Origin: Ornithinibacter aureus
GTDB lineage: Bacteria > Actinomycetota > Actinomycetes > Actinomycetales > Dermatophilaceae
NCBI RefSeq assembly: GCF_009858245.1
Contig: NZ_VMSB01000001.1
Location: forward strand, 744,001-808,000
Direction of reading: 5' to 3'
DNA: 64,000 nucleotides
Part shown: positions 8,192 to 16,930 of the stretch, piece after piece
Layout: each line of letters begins with the position of its first letter
How positions within the stretch are numbered: the stretch's first letter is position 1
Made by a program: the position numbers and the translations under genes
The notes under the pieces: generated by a model
Database searches by the model: none
Seen by the model: only the letters and a program-made list of their open reading frames with translations
What the model was told of the DNA's origin: nothing

Positions 8192-8809
8192 GTGACCACC
8201 GCCGCGACGTCCCCAACCACCACATCGTCCGCCCCCACCTCATCCCCGACCACCGCCGTTCGGATCGGGGCCACGGCCACGCTCTTGGGCAGCCTCGCTT
8301 TCATCTCGACGGTTGCCGCGGGAGGTGACCTCAGTGCACGGGAGTCCTTCCTGCTGCCCGTCGGCATCGTGGGGAGCGCCATCGCCACGGTTGGGCTGGC
8401 CGTGCTCATCTGGTGCCTGCCCGCGTTCCTGGTGGGAGTTCAGCGCTGGGTCGTTGCGATGGTCGGCGCTGCGCTCGCGTTCACCCTCGCGTTGACGTGG
8501 TTCGACGCGACCGCGATCGTCGGTATCGCGTCGACGACCACGGACCCGGTCTTCGACGACATCGGCAGCTCCGCAGGGGTGAGTGCCCTGTTCGTCCCGA
8601 AGTCGGTCCTGGGGCTGGTGGCGTTCGCCGCGCTGGCGATCTTCGGCCGCCGCTCGGGGACCCTCGGACGTGCTGGCGCAGCCCTCATCGGCCTCGGCGC
8701 TGTGGTGTTCCTCCTGCCGCCCTACCCCCCGGGGCTGGTTCTGGTGTCAATCGGCCTGCTCGTGGCCGCCCGGGGTACGGGTCGCGATCGCTCACACGCG
8801 AACGAGTGA
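8192..8809 (+). CDS. Hypothetical membrane protein
   Basis: A 205-residue protein with a Thr/Ser-rich N-terminus and about six hydrophobic segments, including TATLLGSLAFISTVAAGG and GAALIGLGAVVFLLPPYP. I recognise no family. GTG 8192 is chosen because AGGAAGGG lies 7 bases upstream. It diverges from the histidine kinase gene across about 140 bp, so it may be under that system's control, as small membrane proteins beside NarL-type systems often are (inference). The space between holds a GGATGCCG-family octamer at 8081. Confidence 0.7.
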   Translation: MTTAATSPTTTSSAPTSSPTTAVRIGATATLLGSLAFISTVAAGGDLSARESFLLPVGIVGSAIATVGLAVLIWCLPAFLVGVQRWVVAMVGAALAFTLALTWFDATAIVGIASTTTDPVFDDIGSSAGVSALFVPKSVLGLVAFAALAIFGRRSGTLGRAGAALIGLGAVVFLLPPYPPGLVLVSIGLLVAARGTGRDRSHANE

Positions 8810-8860
8810 GCGCACCACGGTGCTGTCGGTCGAGCGCACACGGCGTGTTGCGCTCACTCG
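8803..8860. terminator. Long hairpin between convergent genes
   Basis: Twelve-base arms CGAGTGAGCGCA (8803-8814) and TGCGCTCACTCG (8849-8860) enclose 34 bases. The 5' arm overlaps the end of the membrane-protein gene and the 3' arm ends two bases before the stop of the DUF3159 gene. Its placement suggests a bidirectional terminator. There is no T-run. Confidence 0.5.
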
Positions 8861-8862
8861 AC

Positions 8863-9561
8863 TCAGGCGGTGTCGGCTGGCTCGGCCTCCGGGCTCGTGT
8901 CGGAGTCAGGCTCCAGCGGGGTGTGGCCAGCCACCAGCATCCAGCCCATGACGGCGATGGAGGCCACCCACAGCGGCCAGCCGAGGGCGATCTTCGCGAC
9001 GCCGAGCCAGGCCACCTCGGCGGCGAGGTAGAGCGGCACCATGATGAGCAGCCGGATCGCGTAGACCCCGACGAGCACCCACGTCAGGCGTGAGCACACT
9101 GCCACCATGCCGCGGTCCTTGCGCCACCCGAACGGGTCCTCGGCAGCACGCGGGTCGCCGGCGCCGACGAGGAACCCGACTGCCGGCCAGCGGGCCAGGA
9201 TCGAGAACACCGTGCCGACGAGGTAGGCGGCATTGGTGAGGATGCCGGGCAGGAAGGCCGCTTCGGCGCGCCCCGAGCGCAGGGCGAAGAACGCGGCGAT
9301 GCCGGTCGCGAAGACGGCGCCGAGCACGTGGGTCAGCGACGACTTCTGCGCGAGCCGAACCACGGCGAGCACCAGGGCGATGCCCATGGCCGCCCCGGCA
9401 GCGAGCCGGATGTCCTGGCGCCACGTCCACAGGGCGACGAAGACCACGGTCGGCAGCGCCGTCTCGATCGACCCGCGCCACCCCCCGAGGGCGGTGGACA
9501 GCCGGTGCCGGATCAGCGCCTCGACGGTCTGCGGGGTCGCGGGGGTCACAGCGTCGCTCAC
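8863..9561 (-). CDS. DUF3159 family membrane protein
   Basis: A 232-residue protein with about five or six membrane segments (ETALPTVVFVALWTW; AAGAAMGIALVLAVV; near the C-terminus IAVMGWMLVAGHTPLE) and an acidic tail. The conserved actinobacterial DUF3159 family has no assigned function. It sits last in a string DUF3710 - OB-fold - DUF3159, with ATGA or TGATG overlaps at each junction, so the three are co-translated. The same order flanks dut in mycobacteria, which supports the family call. Confidence 0.8.
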   Translation of the reverse strand: MSDAVTPATPQTVEALIRHRLSTALGGWRGSIETALPTVVFVALWTWRQDIRLAAGAAMGIALVLAVVRLAQKSSLTHVLGAVFATGIAAFFALRSGRAEAAFLPGILTNAAYLVGTVFSILARWPAVGFLVGAGDPRAAEDPFGWRKDRGMVAVCSRLTWVLVGVYAIRLLIMVPLYLAAEVAWLGVAKIALGWPLWVASIAVMGWMLVAGHTPLEPDSDTSPEAEPADTA

Positions 9562-9917
9562 GCGGTCGGCACGATCTCGTAGGCCGGGTTGAAGATCGTC
9601 GGCACCCCGCGCACCTCAGCCACTCGGCCGCGCGCCCGCAGGAACGTGCCCGGCTCGATGCCGGCGATGCTGCGGCGACCGATCCACACGAGGTTGACCG
9701 AGCCGTTGCCGTCCCACACCTCCGCGACCAGGGCGGGCACGCTGCGCCGCGGCGGCAGGGTCACGGTGCGCACGGTGCCGCACACGCAGGCCGGATGCCG
9801 GGGAGCCAGGGCCGTGAGGTCATCACCCCCCGCTGTCTCGGACTGGCTGCGCAGCGCGTCGGCCTGGTGCTCGACCGAGGTCTTGCCCAGGTCGTGCAGC
9901 AGCTCGCGCAGGCCCAT
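9558..9917 (-). CDS. OB-fold nucleic-acid-binding domain protein
   Basis: A 119-residue protein. The N-terminal 40 residues are helical and polar (LRELLHDLGKTS). The rest reads as an OB-fold: VCGTVRTVTLPPR, LVAEVWDGNGSVNLVWIGRR, FLRARGRVAEVRGVPTIFNP. Family members sit with DUF3159 and DUF3710 in many actinobacteria; a role in DNA or RNA binding is suggested by the fold only. ATG 9917 is preferred over GTG 9920 because GAGGTG lies five bases upstream. It overlaps both neighbours. Confidence 0.8.
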   Translation of the reverse strand: MGLRELLHDLGKTSVEHQADALRSQSETAGGDDLTALAPRHPACVCGTVRTVTLPPRRSVPALVAEVWDGNGSVNLVWIGRRSIAGIEPGTFLRARGRVAEVRGVPTIFNPAYEIVPTA

Positions 9918-10729
9918 CACCGCACCTCGGTGATCTCAGGCCCTCGCGTGAAGGGGTCCAGCGACGTGCGCTCGGCCTCGTCGGCGGCGTCAGCCTCCGC
10001 CTCGGCAGCCTCGGCAGCGCGCTCGGCCTCGCGCGGCAGGGCCAGCGGCAGCAGCTCGCGCGGAGCCATCGGCTCGGTGCCGCGCACGACGACGGCCGCG
10101 CGCAGCACCTCGAGCAGCGGGGCTGCCGCCTCGTCGTCGATCGCCGCGCGACCGGCGAGCACCCCGCGCAGAAACCAGCGCGGCCCGTCGACCCCGAGGA
10201 AGGTCGCGGGAGCGAACACCGTGCGGCCGTTCTCGCCGCGCGACGGCATCCGCGTGCGCAGCTCGGTGCCGAGCGGGCCGACCCGCTCCTCCGCGGTGCC
10301 GCCCTGCGTCTCGATCGCGGTCACGAGTTCTGCGCGGATCTCGTCCCACAGCCCACCCGAGCGCGGCGCCGCGAACGCCTGCAGCTGGAGCGTGGAGTCG
10401 CGGATCACGGCCATCGCGGCGTTGACCTGCTGGGTGTTCTGGTCGACCTCGAGGCGCAGCTCCATGCCGGGAACGCCCTGCATCCAGAGTGCGCCGAGGT
10501 CGACCCGACCCCCACGGCCGTCGACCTCGCTCGCGTCGAACGGGCCCTCGCTGCGGTCGAGCACCACGGATGCCGTGCGCGTCACCTCGACATCGCCCGC
10601 GGCGTCGCCACCGTCCGTGCCGTCGGTGTCGGTGTCGGTGTCGTCCTGGCCCTCCAGCGTCTCGACGCCGTCGACCTCCTCGGCCGGACCGGCGGGGTCG
10701 GACTTCTTGGAACGCTTGAAGATGCTCAC
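9917..10729 (-). CDS. DUF3710 domain protein
   Basis: A 270-residue soluble protein. It opens SIFKRSKKSDPAG, continues with an acidic linker containing a D-T-D-T-D-T-D run, then the conserved domain (GGRVDLGALWMQGVPGMELR … LQLQAFAAPRSGGLWDEIR … FLGVDGPRWFLRGVLAG). The C-terminal 50 residues are Ala/Glu-rich and probably helical. Function unknown; it is conserved beside dut across actinobacteria. GTG 10729 with GAGGA upstream is the most likely start. The linker is encoded by a GGTGTC-type hexanucleotide repeat near 10621-10650. Confidence 0.82.
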   Translation of the reverse strand: MSIFKRSKKSDPAGPAEEVDGVETLEGQDDTDTDTDGTDGGDAAGDVEVTRTASVVLDRSEGPFDASEVDGRGGRVDLGALWMQGVPGMELRLEVDQNTQQVNAAMAVIRDSTLQLQAFAAPRSGGLWDEIRAELVTAIETQGGTAEERVGPLGTELRTRMPSRGENGRTVFAPATFLGVDGPRWFLRGVLAGRAAIDDEAAAPLLEVLRAAVVVRGTEPMAPRELLPLALPREAERAAEAAEAEADAADEAERTSLDPFTRGPEITEVR

Positions 10730-10766
10730 GGGGGTCGTCCTCGAATCTGGTCTGGTGTCCTGCGGG

Positions 10767-11231
10767 TCAGGCGGGCTGGTGCGAACCGAAGCCGCCCGTG
10801 GACCCGTGCCCAGTCTCCCCCCGGTCACTCTCCGGAAGCGAATCCGCGACCTCGAAGGTCGCCTGGACGTAGTGCTGCACGACGAGCTGGGCGATGCGGT
10901 CACCGACCTGCACCGTGAACGACTCGCGCGGGTCGAGGTTCACGAGGTTGACGTGCACCTCGCCGCGGTACCCCGAGTCGATGGTGCCGGGGGCGTTGAC
11001 CACGGTGATGCCGTGCCGGGCCGCGAGGCCCGAACGCGGGTGGACCAGACCGACCGTCCCCGGCGGGAGCGCCAGCGCGATGCCGGTGGGCACCAGCGCC
11101 CGCTCCCCCGGGGCCAACGTCACCTGCGCGACGCTCGTGAGGTCGGCACCGGCATCCCCCTGCGTGGCGTAGAGCGGCAGGCGGGCGTCCGGGTGCAGCC
11201 GGCGAACGGCGACGGTGCTCAGGCCGCGCAC
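10767..11231 (-). CDS. dut: Deoxyuridine 5'-triphosphate nucleotidohydrolase
   Basis: A 154-residue trimeric-type dUTPase that hydrolyses dUTP to dUMP and pyrophosphate, keeping uracil out of DNA and feeding thymidylate synthesis. All five motifs are present in order: DAGADL, PRSGLAARHG, GTIDSGYRGEV (catalytic Asp and substrate Tyr), DRIAQLVV, and the C-terminal RGETGHGSTGG that closes over the active site. GTG 11231 overlaps the end of the upstream DUF4193 gene by 13 bases, so expression is coupled. Length is typical of the family. Confidence 0.95.
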   Translation of the reverse strand: MRGLSTVAVRRLHPDARLPLYATQGDAGADLTSVAQVTLAPGERALVPTGIALALPPGTVGLVHPRSGLAARHGITVVNAPGTIDSGYRGEVHVNLVNLDPRESFTVQVGDRIAQLVVQHYVQATFEVADSLPESDRGETGHGSTGGFGSHQPA

Positions 11232-11518
11232 TCCCGGCACACGAGCACGCCACCCTTGTCGGTCGCGAGCTGGCTGCGGTGGTGCACGAGGAAGCACCGC
11301 GAGCAGGTGAACTCATCGGCCTGGCGCGGCAGCACCCGCACCGAGAGCTCTTCGCCGGACAGGTCGGCACCGGGCAGTTCGAAGCCCTCGGCCTGCTCGG
11401 TCTCGTCGACGTCGACACTCGAGGCGCGCTTGTCGACGCGCCGGCTCTTCAACTCCTCGATGGAGTCCTCGGACAGCTCGTCGTCGGTCTTGCGCGGTGC
11501 GTCGTAGTCGGTTGCCAT
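11219..11518 (-). CDS. DUF4193 zinc-ribbon-like protein
   Basis: A 99-residue protein: an acidic, charged N-terminal half (DELSEDSIEELKSRR) and a C-terminal ribbon with CSRC and CREC pairs (residues about 72-97) that should bind one zinc. DUF4193 proteins are conserved upstream of dut in actinobacteria; their role is unknown. The start has ACAGG seven bases upstream. Its gene overlaps dut. The 148 bp between it and the next gene upstream (11519-11666) hold no other open frame that I can support. Confidence 0.85.
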   Translation of the reverse strand: MATDYDAPRKTDDELSEDSIEELKSRRVDKRASSVDVDETEQAEGFELPGADLSGEELSVRVLPRQADEFTCSRCFLVHHRSQLATDKGGVLVCRECAA

Positions 11519-11666
11519 TACCTGTCGTCCACCCTTCGTCGTGTCCCGGGACCCTCAGAACGCATCTGGTTCCGATTTTGTGCCCGGGCTGCGCCGTGCG
11601 CGGCGATTGTGCACCATGAACGGCACAAAAGCCATGTCGTCCCAGCGGGCAGGAAGAAAACCGGCG

Positions 11667-12542
11667 TCAGTCCAGCGAACCGACGTGCCGGGCCGCCAGG
11701 TCGCGCACGAGCGGACCGAACTGCGCAGCCAGTCCGGGCGCGGCCCCCCACACGAGGTCGCGCGTGAGCACGTCACCGACCGGCCCGCCGAGCACGGCCC
11801 CGGCCTCACGGGCGACGAGCTCCCCGGCGGCGCGGTCCCACGGGTTGAGGGCGCTCTCGTAGTAGGCGTCGAGACGTCCCGCGGCCAGACCACACAGGTC
11901 GAGGGCGGCCCCGCCGTGGCGGCGGATGTCGCGCACCCGCGGCAGGAGGTCGACGAGCAGTTCGGCCTGTCGCCGGCGCAGGTCGGCGGCGTAGCCGAAC
12001 CCCGTGCCGACGAGGGCGTGCGCGACGTCGGTGGCGGCCGTGGCGCGCAGGGTGCGCGTCCCGGCATCCGTCGTCAGTCTCGCTCCCCCGCCGAGGTGCG
12101 CATGGAAGAGCTCGCCCGACTCAGGGTTCAGCACCGCGCCCGCCACCGGCTGCCAGGCACCGGCCACGGCAGGGTCCCCCACGACGACGGCGACGGACAC
12201 GGCATACGCCGGGATGCCGTAGAGGTAGTTCACGGTGCCGTCGATCGGGTCGATCACCCAGGTCAGCCCGCTGGTGCCGGTCGAGGCACCCTCCTCCTCA
12301 CCGAGCACGGCATCGTCGGGGCGGGCCGCGGCGAGCAGCTCGATGATGAGCTCCTGGCTGCGCTGGTCCATGACGGTCACGGGGTCGGTCGCGCTCGACT
12401 TCGACGACACGCCCAGGTCGACCGGCCGCTCGTCGACGACGAGTCGCCCGGCGGCGCGCGCGACCGTGCAGGCGATCTCCTCGAGGACGGCGGCGAGGCC
12501 GACGGGCAGGTCGGATGCCGTGGGGGCGGGGTGCGTGGTCAT
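11667..12542 (-). CDS. suhB: Inositol-1-monophosphatase family phosphatase
   Basis: A 291-residue member of the FIG/IMPase superfamily, removing phosphate from inositol-1-phosphate or related sugars with Mg2+ or Li+-sensitive chemistry. Metal-site motifs are visible: the acidic GEEEG, WVIDPIDGTVNYLYG (the DPxDGT signature) and NPWDRAAGELVAREAG (WDxAAG). In actinobacteria such enzymes supply inositol for mycothiol and phosphatidylinositol. ATG 12542 overlaps the ferrochelatase stop as TGATG. The symbol follows the mycobacterial neighbour in the same dut cluster; the substrate is not shown by sequence alone. Confidence 0.88.
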   Translation of the reverse strand: MTTHPAPTASDLPVGLAAVLEEIACTVARAAGRLVVDERPVDLGVSSKSSATDPVTVMDQRSQELIIELLAAARPDDAVLGEEEGASTGTSGLTWVIDPIDGTVNYLYGIPAYAVSVAVVVGDPAVAGAWQPVAGAVLNPESGELFHAHLGGGARLTTDAGTRTLRATAATDVAHALVGTGFGYAADLRRRQAELLVDLLPRVRDIRRHGGAALDLCGLAAGRLDAYYESALNPWDRAAGELVAREAGAVLGGPVGDVLTRDLVWGAAPGLAAQFGPLVRDLAARHVGSLD

Positions 12543-13651
12543 CAGTCGCTGCCGCACAGGGCCGGCTTCACGGCGCGCAGGTTCGGGCAGCAGCCCGGGT
12601 CGCACACCGACGGGCGCACGTCGCCGGGCACCCACGTCTCGGGCAGGACGACCTCGCCGCGGGCCTGCGCCGCGCGCTCGAGCAGCAGGTCGACCATGCC
12701 CTCGACGAACAGGTCGTCGGTGCCCGGAGTCGCGACCCGGACGAACGGCATCCCGACCTTCTGCGCGGTCTCGGCCGCCTCGGTGTCGAGGTCGTGGACG
12801 ACCTCCATGTGGTCGGAGACGAACCCGATCGGTGCGACGACGACCGCGCTGACCCCACCTTCCGCGGCGAGCTCCTCGATGCGGTCGTTGACGTCGGGCT
12901 CGAGCCAGGGCTGGCCGGGGCGACCCGAGCGGGAGCAGAAGACGAGCTCACCCTCGACGGCCAGGCCGAGGTCGGCGTTGACCTCGTCGGTGAGGCGGCG
13001 GCCCAGCCGGACGTGCTGGTCGACGTAGAGGTTGCCCTCGCCGTCGCCCGGGCCGGACGTGTCGTCCATCGCCGTCGGGATGGAGTGGGTGACGTAGAGG
13101 ATGCGCGCGCTCGTCGGATCGGGCAGGGCCGACAGCGCCTCGACGAGGGCCCGGCGCCACGCCCTCCCGACCCCCGGGTGTCCGAAGTAGGGGCGCACCT
13201 TGTCGATGACGAGGCCGTCGGCGGCCGGGCCGACGTCGTCGACCGCCGCCGCGAGGTCCTCGCGGTACTGACGGCACGAGGAGTAGCACGAGTAGGCACT
13301 GGTGACCAGGGTGAGGACGCGGGACGCCCCTTGGTCGAGGGCCTCGTGGACGGCTCCGGCAAGGAACGGCTCGGAGTTGCGGTTGCCCCAGAGCAGCGGG
13401 GTCGAGATCTCGCGGCGATCCAGTTCCGCCCGCAGTCGCGCGAGCAGGTCGCGGTTGAGGTCGTTGATCGGGCTGCGCCCACCGCGGGCGAAGTAGTGCT
13501 CACCGACCTCTTCGAGGCGGGAGTCGGGGATGTCGCGACCGGCCGTGACGCGGCGCAGGAAGGGCACGACCTCCTCGGGGGCCTCGGGGCCGCCGAAGGA
13601 GACGAGGAGGACGGCGTCGTACGGGGCGAGTGGGGACGCGGAGTCAGGCAT
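12542..13651 (-). CDS. hemH: Ferrochelatase (coproporphyrin ferrochelatase type)
   Basis: A 369-residue haem-synthesis enzyme inserting Fe2+ into the porphyrin macrocycle; actinobacteria use the coproporphyrin route (CpfC). Conserved blocks: VLLVSFGGPEAPEEV near the N-terminus, TSAYSCYSSCRQY, the catalytic-histidine region ILYVTHSIPTAM, and FVSDHMEVVHDLDTEA with the conserved Glu. The C-terminal CDPGCCPNLRAVKPALCG provides cysteines matching the [2Fe-2S] cluster site of actinobacterial enzymes. It is translationally coupled to the phosphatase downstream. Confidence 0.93.
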   Translation of the reverse strand: MPDSASPLAPYDAVLLVSFGGPEAPEEVVPFLRRVTAGRDIPDSRLEEVGEHYFARGGRSPINDLNRDLLARLRAELDRREISTPLLWGNRNSEPFLAGAVHEALDQGASRVLTLVTSAYSCYSSCRQYREDLAAAVDDVGPAADGLVIDKVRPYFGHPGVGRAWRRALVEALSALPDPTSARILYVTHSIPTAMDDTSGPGDGEGNLYVDQHVRLGRRLTDEVNADLGLAVEGELVFCSRSGRPGQPWLEPDVNDRIEELAAEGGVSAVVVAPIGFVSDHMEVVHDLDTEAAETAQKVGMPFVRVATPGTDDLFVEGMVDLLLERAAQARGEVVLPETWVPGDVRPSVCDPGCCPNLRAVKPALCGSD

Positions 13652-13760
13652 GCGACAAGCGTAAGCGGGCAATCCGGCGAGCCTCGGCGTGGGCTGCGGC
13701 ATCTGGCCGTCGGGCAGTGGCACAGTCGTCCTGACCACGAGCACCACCGGGAGCCCCGAC

Positions 13761-15014
13761 ATGCAGGACCTTCGACTCATCGGCGTCCACGAGGACGGCC
13801 AACACCTGCTGCTGGCGAACGCCGACGGCGGGCGCTTCCGGCTGCCCCTCGACGAGGCCCTGCGCGCGGCGGCCCGGCGGGACCGGCCACGGCTGGGCCA
13901 GTTGCAGATCGAGATCGAGGGTGGCCTGCGACCGCGGGACGTGCAGGCGCTCATCCGCCGCGGGCTGTCCGCGGAGGAGGTCGCCGACCGCGCCGGGTGG
14001 ACCCTGGAGAAGGTTCGACGCTTCGAGGGCCCCGTGCTCGCCGAGCGCGAGTACGTCGCGACCAAGGCCCAGCAGTGCGCCGTCGGGACGCGGGGCAACG
14101 GGCCGCTCACGCTCGCCGACCGGGTCGCCGACCGGCTCAAGGACCGCGGAGTCGAGCGGGATGCCGTGGACTGGGACTCCGCGCGCGACGAGGAGGGCAC
14201 CTGGCAGCTGAGCATGACCTTCAGTGCCGGAGGGCGCCAGCGCACCGCGACCTGGCGTTACGAACCGCTCGGTGGGTCGGTGACGGCCACCAACGACGAG
14301 GCCCGGTGGCTCAGCGAGGACGCCACACCCGGGGCGATCCCCACCCCGCACCGGGTTGCCCTCGAGGGCGACCTCGACGTGTACGACATCGACGCGGACG
14401 GCGGTCTCGAGCGCGCCCCTCGGGAGCCCACGCGGCCCGCACGCGGCCCGCACGACCCGATCGACCTCATGGCGGCCATGCGTGAGCAGAGCGCCCGAGG
14501 TCGAAAGCGCCGACGCTCCTCTGCGACCCACGCCCCGGGAGCCGATGCGTTGCGCGGCGACGCCCTCCCCCTGGAGGACCTCCACCTCGACCCGACGTTC
14601 GTGCCGCCGCCACCACCGCCTGTCGCCGTGCCCGCCGATGGGGATGGCCCCGGGGTTGGGGCGCACGACGAGATGACTGCGCACGGCGAGCTGGCTGCGC
14701 AGGACGAGGTGCCTGCGGAGGATGAGCTGACTGCGCAGGTCGAGGAGTTCATCGTTCACGACCTGCCGGTCGATGACGCCGATGCCGCGCCAGCCGAGGC
14801 CGAGCACCCGATGGACGACCCAGAACCCGCTGACGACCCGGCATCCAACGCCGACCCGGCACCCAACGCCAGCGCGACACCAGAGAACACAGCATCCGAG
14901 CGGTCCGGGGCCAAGCGTCCGCCGATGCGTCCGACGCCGTCGCGCAAGGGGCGCCCGAGCGTGCCGAGCTGGGACGACATCGTCTTCGGCACCAAGGGCA
15001 GCGGCCAGGGCTGA
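13761..15014 (+). CDS. sepH: SepH-like cell-division protein (DUF3071)
   Basis: A 417-residue protein. The N-terminal DUF3071 domain (about residues 1-170) includes a helix-turn-helix-like segment (RRGLSAEEVADRAGWTLEKV); in Streptomyces SepH this region binds FtsZ and promotes filament assembly. A long disordered Pro/Ala/Asp linker follows, with imperfect repeats of D-E-x-x-A (about residues 300-325). It ends in the conserved basic tail and PSWDDIVFGTKGSG motif. ATG 13761 is the first start in frame with the domain. It is convergent with tdk. Confidence 0.85.
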   Translation: MQDLRLIGVHEDGQHLLLANADGGRFRLPLDEALRAAARRDRPRLGQLQIEIEGGLRPRDVQALIRRGLSAEEVADRAGWTLEKVRRFEGPVLAEREYVATKAQQCAVGTRGNGPLTLADRVADRLKDRGVERDAVDWDSARDEEGTWQLSMTFSAGGRQRTATWRYEPLGGSVTATNDEARWLSEDATPGAIPTPHRVALEGDLDVYDIDADGGLERAPREPTRPARGPHDPIDLMAAMREQSARGRKRRRSSATHAPGADALRGDALPLEDLHLDPTFVPPPPPPVAVPADGDGPGVGAHDEMTAHGELAAQDEVPAEDELTAQVEEFIVHDLPVDDADAAPAEAEHPMDDPEPADDPASNADPAPNASATPENTASERSGAKRPPMRPTPSRKGRPSVPSWDDIVFGTKGSGQG

Positions 15015-15039
15015 CCCGGCCGACCGCCGTGTCAGCGCG

Positions 15040-15729
15040 TCAGGCGCGAGAAGGCGGCTGGGGCGGCACGGCGCACACGTCGAGGTCGAACGGCAGCGTG
15101 TCCGGCGAGAGGGCCGCGGCGCGTGCGGCGTGGCTGTTCATCCGCCGCATGTAGTGGCGGCGGCAGAGCACCTCGTACTCGACGAGCCCCACCGAGGCGC
15201 TCGCGGTGTCGCCGACGACGACCTGCTCCCCCTCGACGACCATCACCCCGTCGACGATGCGGGCGTTGTGGGTGGCCTTGCGCCCGCACCAGCACAGCGC
15301 CTCGACCTGCAACAGCTGCACCCTGTCGGCGAGCTCGATGAGGCGGCGCGACCCGGCGAAGAGCTCGGTCCGGAAGTCTGCGGTGATCCCGAAGGCGTGC
15401 ACGTCGATGCCGAGCTCGTCGACGAGGCGGGCCAGCTGCTCGACCTGCTCGGGGGTGTAGAACTGCGCCTCGTCACAGATGAGGTAGTCCACCCGGGCGC
15501 CCTGGGTGAGCCGCTCGACGACGGTGTCCCAGAAGTCGAGGTGGTCGGAGACCTCGATGGCCGGGGTCGACAGGCCCAGCCGCGAGGAGAGCACCGACTC
15601 CCCCATGCGGTCGAGCTTGGTGAAGATCAGCCCCTGCCGGCCGCGGGCGGAGTTGTTGTGGTCCATCTGCAGGGCCAGGGTCGACTTGCCGCAGTCCATC
15701 GTTCCGGAGAAGAACACCAGTTCAGCCAC
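15040..15729 (-). CDS. tdk: Thymidine kinase (type II)
   Basis: A 229-residue cytoplasmic salvage enzyme phosphorylating thymidine with ATP. It shows the P-loop FFSGTMDCGKST, the Walker-B-like YLICDEAQFY with the catalytic Glu, the lasso substrate loop (ITADFRTELFAGSRRLIELAD), and zinc cysteines CWCG and CRRHY. Its Arg/Pro-rich C-terminus is somewhat longer than in short homologues. GTG 15729 has TAGGGT eight bases upstream, so it may be leaderless. It lies 11 bases downstream of the phosphodiesterase gene and could also be read as its operon partner. Confidence 0.95.
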   Translation of the reverse strand: MAELVFFSGTMDCGKSTLALQMDHNNSARGRQGLIFTKLDRMGESVLSSRLGLSTPAIEVSDHLDFWDTVVERLTQGARVDYLICDEAQFYTPEQVEQLARLVDELGIDVHAFGITADFRTELFAGSRRLIELADRVQLLQVEALCWCGRKATHNARIVDGVMVVEGEQVVVGDTASASVGLVEYEVLCRRHYMRRMNSHAARAAALSPDTLPFDLDVCAVPPQPPSRA

Positions 15730-15740
15730 GAGGCGACACC

Positions 15741-16922
15741 CTAGGCGACGACGGCCGGTGGCACGTGCACGACGGGAACCGACACCTCGTCGTCGCTGAG
15801 CGACCCGTGCAGGCCGATGAGCGCGAGCAGTTCAGGGCGGGCGCGGCGGGAGTCCTCGACGGCGAAGCGGCCCCGCATCGCGACGACGACGTCGCCGATG
15901 CGCGGCAGGTTCTCGGGCAGCACCGCACCGAACCACCCTGCTGCGACGGCCTCCTCCCGGCTGCGGACCAGTGCCCGGTCGCCAAGATGCTCGGCCCAGG
16001 CTGCGCGGACGTCGTCAGCGGCGCCGGGCTCGACGTAGAGCTGCGGGGCCCGGGCCTCGGCACTGACGTGACGCACCCCGTGGGCCAGCACCGGCTCGTG
16101 GGCGACGTCGAGGCGCAGCTCGTGCGGGGAGTCGACCATGCCGTGGTCGGCCGTCACGGTGAGCGAGCAGTCAGCCGGCAGCCGGGAGGCCAGCCGGGCC
16201 AGTTCCCGGTCGAGCGCCTCGAGCTGCTCGCCCCACTGCCACGAGTCGCAGCCGTGGACGTGGCCGACCTTGTCGAGCTCACCCCAGTACAGGTGCACCA
16301 GGGTGCGCGGCGCAGCGCGCACGGCGGTGAGGGCGGCGTCGACCCGGGCCCCCAAGGAGGTCGCGGCGACGAACCGGCCGCCGCGCAGGGCCGCCGTGGT
16401 CAGCCCCGACCCGTCGAAGTACGCCGGGCCGATGCGCACGACCTCGACGCCGTCGCGCTCCACGGCCTCGAAGACCGTGCCGTGCGGCTGCCAGAGGCGA
16501 GGGTCCGGCCCGTCCTCCCACGACAGCTCGTTGAGGAGCCGGTCATGACCGGGAACGAGCACCTCGTAGCCGAGCAGCCCGTGGGCGCCGGCCGCCAGCC
16601 CCGTGCCGAAGGTGCCCATCGACGTGGCGGTGGTCGACGGGAAACCACTGGCGACCCTTTGGGTGCTCGCGAGCCTCGACCGCAGCCACGGCGCGTGGCC
16701 GGCCCGCCGGACCAGGAGGTCGTGCCCCAGCCCGTCGATGAGCACGACGACCGCCCGGCGGGTGGGCGGGAAGGCGAAGCCGTCGGATGCCGCCCGGTCA
16801 CCTCCCGCTCGCGGCGCACCCCACGCGACGCCGAGGCTCCTCGCGACGCTGGGGAGCACGTCGGCCAGCGAGGGCGCGGGCCCGACGGGGGCGAGAGCCG
16901 ATGGGTCCCCGGTGGACGGCAT
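15741..16922 (-). CDS. Alkaline phosphatase-superfamily nucleotide pyrophosphatase/phosphodiesterase
   Basis: A 393-residue metal-dependent hydrolase. VVVLIDGLGHDLLVRR supplies the first metal Asp, PSTTATSMGTFGTGL the catalytic Thr/Ser nucleophile, and LTVTADHGMVDSP the second metal site; HVHGCDSWQWGEQ adds a further His/Asp. This matches type I phosphodiesterase/nucleotide pyrophosphatases that are not exported (no signal peptide seen). The substrate is unknown. It lies between tdk and the DUF5998 gene, all read leftwards with gaps of about 10 bases, so the three are probably one transcript. Confidence 0.85.
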   Translation of the reverse strand: MPSTGDPSALAPVGPAPSLADVLPSVARSLGVAWGAPRAGGDRAASDGFAFPPTRRAVVVLIDGLGHDLLVRRAGHAPWLRSRLASTQRVASGFPSTTATSMGTFGTGLAAGAHGLLGYEVLVPGHDRLLNELSWEDGPDPRLWQPHGTVFEAVERDGVEVVRIGPAYFDGSGLTTAALRGGRFVAATSLGARVDAALTAVRAAPRTLVHLYWGELDKVGHVHGCDSWQWGEQLEALDRELARLASRLPADCSLTVTADHGMVDSPHELRLDVAHEPVLAHGVRHVSAEARAPQLYVEPGAADDVRAAWAEHLGDRALVRSREEAVAAGWFGAVLPENLPRIGDVVVAMRGRFAVEDSRRARPELLALIGLHGSLSDDEVSVPVVHVPPAVVA

Positions 16923-16930
16923 CCGGGTGG

